DNA of 31,101 bases from Bacteroidales bacterium (GTDB lineage Bacteria > Bacteroidota > Bacteroidia > Bacteroidales > Lentimicrobiaceae). The stretch's first letter is position 1. Every line of letters starts with the position of its first letter. The stretch covers positions 1 to 31,101 of the forward strand of contig JADJEQ010000027.1 of the NCBI GenBank assembly GCA_016709025.1, given 5' to 3'. Of this stretch, positions 12,101 through 18,974 are shown one piece after another. The notes beneath the pieces were generated by a model. The model made no database searches, had not been told where the DNA came from, and was given only the letters and a program-made list of their open reading frames with translations. The position numbers and the translations under genes are program-made.

Positions 12101-12386
12101 TCAAACACAGGCTCCCATGTTGTTCCTGCATTCCGGGTTTTCCAGATGTGACCGGAAGCTACAGCCACATAATACTCAGCATAATTCTTTGGATTTACGG
12201 CAAAATCAGCAATCCTGCCTGAACAATAGGCGGGTCCTATCGATCTGAATTTCCAGCCCCGTTAAAATCCCCGGCCTTCAGGGTGTCCATTACCTTCGAG
12301 GGTTGCTTTTTCTGGGCAAAACCACCAAAAGGTAAGGTAAGAAAAGCTGTAATTAAAAATGTCAGAAAAACCATGCGGGAGGGCAT
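9104..12386 (-). CDS. VPS10/sortilin-type BNR beta-propeller protein, exported, frame-disrupted
   Basis: The product is about 1,090 codons. It starts with a signal peptide (MVFLTFLITAFLTLPFGGFAQ, ATG at 12386 or 12374) and FRSIGPAYCSGRIADFAVNP. It then has many BNR/Asp-box repeats: KTRNAGTTWEPV, KTTDGGKSWKNMG, KSTDAGATWEKL, RTTDRGASWSKM, TEDGGKTWKNV, RSDDRGNTWQVI, SIDGGGQWTALKSG. A helical C-terminal part (LNNTT, VQGTGQF, TMQQA) ends with GLYTWGRLPNWE and a TGA at 9104-9106. These propeller proteins (WD40/YVTN/BNR-like, PF15902-type sortilin repeats) are common in Bacteroidota; substrates are mostly unknown, and no catalytic site can be claimed. The longest uninterrupted piece is 10598-11794. 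Other pieces are 11788-12168, 12237-12386 and 9760-10341; the last 650 bp hop frames repeatedly. No T9SS tail is seen. Confidence 0.87.
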
Positions 12387-12397
12387 GATTATTGACG

Positions 12398-12405
12398 TAA
12401 CTTTG
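12398..12405 (+). promoter_or_regulatory. TAnnTTTG -7 element on the plus strand
   Basis: TAACTTTG followed by CAGCCC, a typical Bacteroidota -7 context. It lies in the divergent spacer and would drive the plus-strand gene at 12604 with a leader of nearly 200 nt. No clear TTG is found at the right distance upstream. Confidence 0.4.
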
Positions 12406-12603
12406 CAGCCCGAAAAATCAGCGTTCTTTCTCCCGGCTTGTACCGGTAATGTGGATGTGTTCATAGATTATTAGTTTTGGGATTGGGAAAATTATTAAAA
12501 ATCCCTCTGGTGCTCACTGCCAAAAATAATATAAAACCTGAATCATTCACCTCCAGTCAGATAGAAAATAACAAATTCTCCATCGGGGAAAAACCATATT
12601 ATC

Positions 12604-13380
12604 ATGAAAAAATCCTGTTTGTTTCGCTTGGTTTTACTATTATCCATCCCGGTTTCCTTCAGGTCAAACCTCAGGAAAATGCGCATTCACGGCATCTGAA
12701 GACAATACCAGCATTATCCTGACAAACAAGGCGATAATATTAACAGGACTGTACTGATTGCGATACCCTCCGTTACCCTCTTTCCGGCGAAATCATTTAC
12801 TATTATATGCTTCCTCCGGGGTCGGATACATTACCAGCAATAACAGCTACCTGGATAAAGCCAAAGCCGAATATTTTCCTGATTTTGAAGCAGGAACAAC
12901 ATTTCAGGGCTGTTCGTTGATTTTGTCATTGCAAAAATGCAAACAATCCTGAGATTACCTTTGCCATCTGGAACAATGCCGGGGCCAACGGAAAACCGGG
13001 ACAGATGGTTGTGTCAGCGACCAAACCACTTTGGGCCATTGCAGCTGATGTTACCAATGAACACGCCACAAAAGTTAATTTCGATCAGCCTTATACCGTT
13101 ACCGGACCGTTTTATGCTGGTGTATTTCTCCCTTCCTCAACAGGCGATACCCTGGCTATATGGTGTCGTAAACATGTAACGGGATACAATGGTACCGCCT
13201 GGGAACAATGGTCTACCAATGCCTGGTACCCTTTTTGCTCCAGCTCACCGATGGCAAAAGGAAAGGCACAGTTCAGTCAGAATGCTGATCCTCAGGTTAA
13301 TCCCAGGGTTTCCGGAACTCCGGCTTTCTCCCGATTTATATGTCACCCCAGGGTTGGAATTTAGAAATGGAATCAGATAT
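12604..13380 (+). pseudogene. Truncated secreted protein (T9SS-cargo-type domain)
   Basis: An ATG at 12604 begins a signal peptide (MKKSCLFRLVLLLSIPVSF). Frame hopping then gives ASEDNTSIILTNKAI, GYITSNNSYLDKAKAEYF, TTFQGLFVDF, ITFAIWNNAGANGKPGQ, VNFDQPYTVTGPFYAGVFL, STGDTLAIW and GTAWEQWS. This is the jelly-roll-like module often found in the middle of Bacteroidota T9SS cargo (peptidases and other surface proteins). Neither a catalytic domain nor a C-terminal tail follows before the uspA promoter at 13396, so only one module remains. Function is unknown. The longest open piece is 13005-13364. Confidence 0.6.
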
Positions 13381-13395
13381 TCGATATTACCCCTC

Positions 13396-13425
13396 TTGAT
13401 CCTTGCAACCATAATCGTATCTTTG
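13396..13425 (+). promoter_or_regulatory. uspA promoter
   Basis: TTG (13396-13398), a 19-nt spacer, and TATCTTTG (13418-13425): a full match to the Bacteroidota TTTG/TAnnTTTG primary sigma pattern. The ATG at 13448 follows about 17 nt after the predicted start of transcription. Confidence 0.7.
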
Positions 13426-13447
13426 TGATTATGAAATTTTTTCTGAA

Positions 13448-13956
13448 ATGAGAAAGATACTCGTTCCTGTTGATTTTTCCGACCTATCGACCGATGTCCT
13501 GGAGAAAGCGGGGAACTTGCAAAGGCCTTTAACAGCGAGGTTTACATACTACATCTCTGCGCCCGGTTCTATCTTTACGGAAGATGAATCCAGACCGGCA
13601 ATACATCCACAAACCCTGGGCTGGAGGAGATGATCCAGAAGACCACGACCTGAAGGCCATGGTGCATTATCTCCTGGAAAGAGGTATCAACGCAAGGTCA
13701 GCGCTGATTCACGGCCCTGTGGTCAATACGATCCTCCATGAAGCGGAGAAATTCGGAGCCGATTTGATCATTGTAGGTTCACAAAGTCATGGTTTTTCTT
13801 TACCGCGCCTTTATCGGAAGTGTCAGCGATGGCATTATGCGCAACAGTCCTTGTCCGGTGCTGATTGTACCGTCAAGTGCCTTAACTCTTCCTTCTGTTA
13901 AAACGGGCCATCAGGTCTGTTCGTCCCATTTTCCTGGTGATTCATTGAGCCACTGA
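13448..13956 (+). CDS. Universal stress protein UspA family, frame-disrupted
   Basis: The N-terminus MRKILVPVDFSDLSTDVLEK is the standard Usp opening (beta-strand 1 and the Asp that contacts nucleotide). The rest reads in other frames: LAKAFN, CAPGSIF, the helical part HDLKAMVHYLLERGI, VVNTILHEAEKFGADLIIVG, and the ATP-binding G2xG9xG(S/T) region as GSQSHGF, then LYRAFIGSVSDGIMRNSPCP and VLIVPSSAL. The retained G-rich motif predicts an ATP-binding Usp of about 150 residues. At least three shifts are needed. In the last readable frame the stop is at 13954-13956, which makes the tail overlap the convergent ygiQ end by about 70 bp. Confidence 0.88.
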
Positions 13957-15725
13957 CTGTTTTCTGGTTTGTACCAGAAGAAAAACCGCTGCTGGTTCAC
14001 TTTTTCGTCCTTGAATTTGCCACATAAACAGGTTTAAGCGTATATGGGTCAGACCCTGTATAATACATGGCCGTAGCCAGTGTCATGGGCGTGGGGGTAA
14101 AATCCTGCACCTGCTCCAGCTGAAATCCCTGTTTCATGGTTTCACAGGCAAGCTCAGCCATATCCTCTGCCCTGCTGCCCGGATGACTCGAGATAAAATA
14201 AGGAATCAGTTGCTGCTTCAATCCATGTTGCCTGTTGATCTCATCAAAACGCTTCTGAAATTCGACAAAGGTCCTGTAATGCGGCTTCCGCATAATCTGC
14301 AGCACGTTTTGGGCACTGTGTTCGGGGCCACTTTCAACCTGCCGGAAACATGTTTTGTGATTACCTGCTTCAGGTATTCATCCAGACCATTGGCCTTGCT
14401 TTCCGCTTCAGAGCGGCCCACCAGCATATCATACCGGATTCCGCTGCCGATGGTGATGCGCTTCACCCCCTGCACCAGCATTGCCTTCCTGTAAAGGGCA
14501 GTCATCGGGCGGTGATCGGTATTCAGGTTTCGGCAGATGGTCGGGAAGATACAGGAAGCCCGTTTACATTTCTTACATTTATCCGTATCGATGCCCTTCA
14601 TCAGGTACATATTGGCGGAAGGGCCACCCATATCGGTAATGTGTCCTTTGAAATCAGGATCTGAGGCCACCTGCTTCATTTCATCCATGATCGATTTCTC
14701 AGAACGGCTGACCACAAACTTGCCCTGGTGGGCAGAAATGGCACAAAGGCACATCCACCAAAGCAACCCCTGTGCAGGTTGATAGAATTACGGATCATTT
14801 CAAAAGCCGGAATCTGGCCCCGCTTATTGTAACGGGGATGGGGATGCCGGGTGTAGGGCAGGTCAAAAGCTGCGTCAATCTCCGCCTGAGCCATGGGTGG
14901 ATTTGGCGGATTCACCACGGCAAGTGAATCCCCGTTAAGCTCTGTCAAACGGGCGCCCTGCCAGCGGTTGGATTCTTCCTCGAAAATACGGAAATGACGG
15001 GCAAATGCCCTTTTATCGGCCAGACACTGCACATGCGATGGAAGTTCCAGTGTATCTACCCCAGGCAGCTCAGGCAATACTTCGCCTGCCGGCACTTTAA
15101 AGGCTGTTTGTTCCACATCCCTGATCTGGTGAATGGATTCACCGGCTGCAAGCCTTTGCAAAAGGGTAATAATTGCCTTCTCCCCCATCCCGAACACCAG
15201 CATATCAGCACCACTCCAGGTGAGAATGTCGGGTTTAAGTGAATCACTCCAGTAATCGAAATGGGTAAGGCGGCGCATCGAAGCTTCAATCCCGCCAAGG
15301 ATTACAGGCACATCCGGAAATATCTTTTTAAGAATACCGGTATAAACCACAGTGGCATAATCTGGCCTGAAACCGGAAACTCCGCCTGGCGTGTAGGCAT
15401 CATCGGATCGCAGGCGGCGGTTGGCGGTGTAGTGGTTTACCATCGAATCCATACAGCCGGCCGTTACGCCAAAGAAAAGACGCGGCTTTCCCAGTTTTTT
15501 AAAGTCGCGCAGGTCATCGCGCCAGTTGGGCTGCGGCAAAATGGCTACCCTGAAGCCTGCCTTTTCAACAAGCCGGCCCATCACTGCATGACCAAAGGAA
15601 GGATGATCAACATAAGCATCGCCCGAAACGATGATCACATCCACCTCGTCCCAGCCACGTTTGTCAAGCTCCTCGCGTGAAACCGGAAGCCAATCGGTAA
15701 GCGGACGTTTTTCAGATGCTTGCAT
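13882..15725 (-). CDS. ygiQ: YgiQ family radical SAM protein, frame-disrupted
   Basis: The start MQASEKRPLTDWLP (ATG 15725-15723) is chosen because the conserved opening LTDWLP..REELDKRGWDEVD follows at once; the upstream open frame is only translated repeat. Family blocks follow: SGDAYVDHPSFGHAVMGR, FFGVTAGCMDSMVNHYTANR, LGGIEASMRRLTHFDYWSD, then the radical SAM cysteines in RGCFGGCAFCAISAHQGK (about residues 320-330). The C-terminal cysteine cluster CKKCKRASCIFPTICRNLNT and QDFTPTPMTLATAMYYTG complete it. Breaks occur near 14740-14766 (just after the first two radical SAM cysteines), near 14300 and near 14000. Past 14000 the frame NQQRFFFWYKPENSQWLNES continues, so the gene ends near 13911 or 13882. 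YgiQ is an iron-sulfur radical SAM enzyme of unknown substrate. Confidence 0.94.
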
Positions 15726-15729
15726 AAGG

Positions 15730-15737
15730 CAAAGGTA
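15730..15737 (-). promoter_or_regulatory. -7-like element abutting the ygiQ start
   Basis: TACCTTTG on the minus strand ends five bases before the ygiQ ATG, so the transcript would be leaderless or nearly so. A TTTG at 15753-15750 is only 12 nt upstream, too close for a normal -33 box. The normal position (about 15757) falls inside the first heptamer repeats. Confidence 0.4.
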
Positions 15738-15750
15738 AGGGTTTTCCGGC

Positions 15751-15915
15751 AAAGGGCACAGGGCACAGAGCACAGAGCGCAGAGCACAGAGCGCAGGGCA
15801 CAGGGCACAGAGCATGGAGCACAGGGCATGGAGCATGGGGCAACGTCCCTCGTCCCTTCTTAGCACAGGGCGCAGGGCACAGAGCATGGAGCATGGAGCA
15901 TGGAGCATGGAACTG
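15751..15915. repeat. Heptanucleotide array (GRGCRYR words)
   Basis: Head-to-tail 7-mers on the plus strand: GGGCACA, GAGCACA, GAGCGCA, GAGCATG, GGGCATG and so on. There are about 12 units from 15755 to 15841, then after a short break 7 units at 15863-15910 ending with four GCATGGA. A third block of four units is at 16021-16048. Because 7 is not a multiple of 3 and no unit makes a stop on the minus strand, all three minus frames stay open and give spurious Cys-rich ORFs. Confidence 0.85.
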
Positions 15916-16117
15916 ACCGGGAAATTTTCGTCTTCGAATCAACTGACAAGGAGACAAGGAGAAATGGGGACACGGTGAAAAAAGACAGAGAGACTGAGTG
16001 ACAGAGAGCCGAAGAGCAATGGGCATGGGGCATGGAGCATGGGGCATGGACCCAGCCGGGAAATTTCGGTCTTCGAATCACCAGACAAGGGGAAATGGGG
16101 AGATGGGGACAAGGTGA
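15905..16117. repeat. Direct repeat pair of ~74 bp
   Basis: The two copies lie at 15905-15978 and 16044-16117. Each begins at a GCATGGA heptamer and shares CCGGGAAATTT, GTCTTCGAATCA, GACAAGG, GAAATGGGGA and GGTGA. They differ by substitutions and small indels. Between them lies an A/G-rich stretch with ACAGAGAGAC words and a short heptamer block. Confidence 0.75.
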
Positions 16118-16172
16118 GTCAGTCCCATTTTTCCCCTTGTCTCCTTGTCCCCTTGTCTTTGTCTGATAAATC
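16084..16172. repeat. Octamer inverted repeat, G-rich left arm, upstream of rhuM
   Basis: A purine arm of GACAAGGG/GAAATGGG words (16084-16114) faces a pyrimidine arm built of CCTTGTCT/CCTTGTCC octamers (about 16133-16170). They could pair as an imperfect hairpin of roughly 30 bp. The left arm has GGGG at 16089, 16097 and 16105 plus GG at 16113, so a two-layer quadruplex is possible. A relative of this structure occurs at 17447-17530. The remaining 16173-16340 shows no gene. Confidence 0.6.
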
Positions 16173-16341
16173 GTGGCAGGAGTTACCCGGAATAGCACTG
16201 GACACAGGGTATAGGGCATTTCAAATGCGGCAATGCAATCCACCAAACCCATGAAAACCCTATTCTGTGTATCGATTACAATCTCATGGTCGATTTGCCG
16301 AATTACCTTTTTAATCGCTCAATTTGGGATCTCCCTCAACT

Positions 16342-16369
16342 TTTGTTTACCTGATTTTTACTATATTTG
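16342..16369 (+). promoter_or_regulatory. Probable promoter of the RhuM-Fic gene
   Basis: TTTG at 16342-16345, 16 nt, then TATATTTG at 16362-16369, a perfect TAnnTTTG match. The ATG at 16386 lies about 16 nt beyond. The spacer is slightly short. Confidence 0.5.
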
Positions 16370-16385
16370 AAGAAAAAGTATTGTA

Positions 16386-17380
16386 ATGAATGAGTTAAGT
16401 ATGGAAATTTTTTCCACTGAGGATGGGAAAACCGAAATTTATGTAAGAATTGAGAATGAAACAGTGTGGCTTTCTCAAAAACAAATGTCTGAATTATTTG
16501 ATAAAGATTCTGATACAATAGGGCTTCACATCAAAAATATTTTTCAATCAAAAGAATTAGAGGAATTTTCAACTACCGAGGATTTCACGGTAGTTCAGAT
16601 TGAAGGGAAACGAAAAGTTAAAAGAGAACAGTAAGGCATTATAATCTTGATGTAATTATTAGTGTTGGGTACAGGGTGAACTCTAAAAGGGGTATCAGAT
16701 TCAGACGTTGGGCAAGTAATATAATAAAGGAATACCTGATCAAAGGTTATTCAATAAATGAGAAGCTTCTGATTCAAAAAAAAGAACAATTGAATGAACT
16801 GAGAAACTCAGTTAGATTAATTGGCAACTTTATTGATTCTAAAACATTATCAAATGAAGAAAGTATCGGTCTTCTCAGAATAATCTCTGATTATGCTTAT
16901 GCATTGGATATTTTGGACCAATACGATTATCAAAGACTTGAAATTAAAGAAACATCCGGAAAAGAAATATTCCAGCTTACCTATGAGTTAGCAATTGAAC
17001 AGATAAAGGTGGTGAAGATGACGTATTCAAACAGTCATTTATTTGGCAATGAAAAGGATGACTCTTTCAAAAGCTCCATAGCCGCCATTTATCAAACTTT
17101 TGATGGTAAGGACCTCTACCCCAGCATTGAAGAAAAGGCAGCCAATCTGTTGTACTTCATTACCAAAAACCATTCGTTTACAGACGGGAACAAACGCATA
17201 GCGGCATTTCTGTTTCTGTATTTTCTCGAACGTAACAGGATTTTGTTTGACAGTGAGGGGAACAAACGAATAGCCGACAATGCGCTGGTTGCATTAACGC
17301 TAATGGTCGCCATAAGTGAACCTGAAGAAAAAGATACCATGATAAAGATAATCGTCAATTTAATCAATAAGAAAAACTGA
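16386..17380 (+). CDS. rhuM: RhuM family protein with C-terminal Fic/Doc domain (one frameshift)
   Basis: The reconstructed product is about 331 residues. The N-terminal RhuM part has IENETVWLSQKQMSELFDK and IGLHIKNIFQSKELEE (residues 20-65), then RHYNLDVIISVGYRVNSKRG and FRRWA. The C-terminal domain carries the Fic/Doc signature HSFTDGNKR near residue 262 (nt 17171). Lys in place of the second Gly resembles Doc (HxFxDxNKR), which phosphorylates EF-Tu, more than canonical AMP-transferring Fic; the activity here is inference. A single base loss near 16632, between REQ and RHYN, splits the gene. It is more A/T-rich than its neighbours, has its own promoter, has no visible antitoxin partner, and is isolated between repeat blocks, all consistent with horizontal acquisition. 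Confidence 0.9.
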
Positions 17381-17446
17381 GGTTGAGAAAAACGGGAGTA
17401 CAGCATTGAAAAAAGAGAAGGTTCGTTTTTTTTGTGGCAGAAATAA

Positions 17447-17590
17447 GAACGGGGGGAATGGAGACAAATGGAGATCAGTCCCTCATTTTTTTCATCTTGT
17501 CTCCCAATCTCCTGGTTATCTTGTCAGATACTAAAGGGCAGGATTTCTCATTGATTAGCACAGGGCATGGGGTTTGGAGCCTGGGGCGCA
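17447..17590. repeat. Octamer inverted repeat and heptamer remnant downstream of rhuM
   Basis: GAATGGAGACAAATGGAGATCAGTCCC faces CTTGTCTCCCAATCTCC across a T-rich loop, echoing the 16084-16172 structure including the central CAGTCCC..CATTTTT. At 17559-17590 follow GCACAGG, GCATGGG, TTTGGAG and CTGGGGC, remnants of the heptamer family upstream of rhuM and on the same strand. Confidence 0.55.
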
Positions 17591-17610
17591 GCATTCGAAC
17601 GAATGACTAT

Positions 17611-17790
17611 TTCGCCCTTTCAGGGCCTACTTCCCACGAATTCCTTATTAACCGTGGGTTCCGCTGCGCTTCTCCCACGGTTAATGAGATTCCGCCCTTT
17701 CAGGGCTTTATTTTACTTTTTGTTTGAGTATCCATGGGCTTCGCTTCGCTTCTCCCTTGGTTATGATGTTCCGCCCTTTCAGGGCTTCCC
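17611..17790. repeat. REP-like element, three CGCCCTTTCAGGGC cores at ~80-bp period
   Basis: The identical 14-bp core CGCCCTTTCAGGGC occurs at 17613-17626, 17693-17706 and 17772-17785. Between cores lie hairpins: ACCGTGGG / CCCACGGT with a GCTGCGCTTCT loop (17651-17681), and a decayed version around 17731-17762 (TCCATGGG / CCCTTGG). This core-hairpin alternation is the REP type common in Bacteroidota and related genomes. No RAYT transposase gene is in the window. Confidence 0.75.
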
Positions 17791-18108
17791 TCAGTACCTT
17801 AGTCCCTAATTCTCCCAATCTCCTTGTCTCCTTTTCTCTTAGTCTCTCAGTCCCTTAGTCCCCTTCGACTCTCCGTCTCTAAATCTCTTCATCCCTAAGT
17901 CACTCGGACTCGTTGTTAATTCACCCCTATGGCTTCGATTTGATTTGCTGCAATCCCTTGAAAATTTAAGGAACATAAGAAACGCAAATCACTCAACCAC
18001 CTCAATCCTCCTGTCTGGCTTTGGAAATTGGACATTAGATTTTAGAAATTACAAATTCCCTTCTCTTTCTCCTTCTCCCTTTCACCCCTTCTCTTTTTCA
18101 CCCTCTCT
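17791..18108. repeat. Octamer word tract (TCTCCTTG/TCCCTTAG family) and other simple repeats
   Basis: From 17810 to about 17910 the sequence is mainly 8-mers of the form TCTCCTTG, TCTCTTAG, TCTCTCAG, TCCCTTAG, TCTCTAAA. After a non-repetitive 90 bp, 18020-18058 has an ATTGGACATTAGATTTTAG stretch and 18059-18118 a pure C/T tract (CTTCTCT, CTTTCACC words) running into the last codons of tag. No gene is supported here. Confidence 0.65.
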
Positions 18109-18666
18109 CTAAGTCTCCTTTCTGAAACACCCCTCCAGATGATCATCCACCAGCCCGGCGGCCTGCATAAAAGCGTAGCAAATGGTGCTACCGCAGAAAG
18201 TAAACCCCCGCTTCTTCATGTCTCTGGCCATGGCATCTGATTCGGGACTTGTCGCCGGTATTTGTTTCAGGTCAGTCCAATGATTCACAATGGTTATTCC
18301 TCGTGTAAACTGCCATATATAAGCATCGAATGAGCCGGATTCTTTCTGAACTTCAAGAAATAATTGTGCATTTTTAATGGTTCCCCTGATTTTTGACCGG
18401 TTCCGGATAATACCGGTATCATTGAGCAGGCGGTTGTAATCATCTTCAGTATAGGCAGCAATTTTTGCTGCTTCAAAATTGTCGAATGCCGCGCGGAATC
18501 CTTCACGGCGGTGCAGTATGGTTTTCCAGCTCAGTCCGGCCTGAAAAGCGTCGAGCACAAGGAATTCAAATAGTTTCCGGTCATCGTGAACGGGTACTCC
18601 CCATTCCTTGTCGTGGTATTCAATCATCAGCGGGTCATTGCCCGGCCAGGAACATGTTTTTTCCAT
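18109..18666 (-). CDS. tag: DNA-3-methyladenine glycosylase I
   Basis: This is an intact 185-residue protein, the usual Tag length. It removes 3-methyladenine from alkylated DNA to start base excision repair. The zinc-snap ligands are all present: Cys5 (KTCSW), His18 (EYHDKEWG), His176 and Cys180 (DHLEGC). The conserved AGLSWKTIL, GIIRNRSKI, and KKRGFTFCGSTICYAFMQA blocks are also present. The residue aligned with E. coli Glu38 is Asp (VLDAFQAGLSW), a conservative change. It is co-oriented with mtnA upstream, with a 308-bp repeat-filled spacer between them. Its stop is embedded in the edge of a C/T-rich repeat tract. Confidence 0.97.
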   Translation of the reverse strand: MEKTCSWPGNDPLMIEYHDKEWGVPVHDDRKLFEFLVLDAFQAGLSWKTILHRREGFRAAFDNFEAAKIAAYTEDDYNRLLNDTGIIRNRSKIRGTIKNAQLFLEVQKESGSFDAYIWQFTRGITIVNHWTDLKQIPATSPESDAMARDMKKRGFTFCGSTICYAFMQAAGLVDDHLEGCFRKET

Positions 18667-18754
18667 AAAGTAAAGTGAAAAGTAAGAAGAAATTTGGCAG
18701 CGGCGGGGTTGGCAAGTGGCTGCTCCCTCTTCTCTTCACGTCTCACATTTATCC

Positions 18755-18972
18755 ACGTACCGAAACCGTAAATTCTTCATTCGTCACTCGTCATTCGTAA
18801 TTCGTAATTCAGTTGGCAGTTGGCAAAGGCCCCGCCTGGCCAATGGCAGTTGGCAAATCGTCATTCGCTTCGCTTCTCATTCCCGTCTCATTCGTACTTC
18901 GTTGGCAATCAAAAACTCCTCGTAAATCGTAAATTTTTCATTCGTCATTCGTTATTCGTCATTCGTCATTCA
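18755..18972. repeat. Heptanucleotide tracts (TCATTCG/TAATTCG and TTGGCAG words)
   Basis: The tag-mtnA spacer is made of 7-mers: TCATTCG, TCACTCG, TCATTCG, TAATTCG, TAATTCA near 18776-18811, paired TTGGCAG/TTGGCAA at 18812-18826 and again near 18849, and a second run TCATTCG, TCATTCG, TTATTCG, TCATTCG, TCATTCA at 18938-18971. No promoter match is evident for tag within it. Confidence 0.8.
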
Positions 18973-18974
18973 AT

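Noticed and set aside
15635..16252. Overlapping Cys-rich open frames on the minus strand (MLHAPCSMLCAL-like)
   Set aside because: They are translations of the stop-free heptamer array in all three frames and have no other coding signal; the ygiQ start is internal at 15725.
17613..17785. Possible CRISPR array
   Set aside because: The 14-bp repeats are short and self-complementary, and the 65-bp intervals contain related hairpins instead of unique spacers; no cas gene is present.
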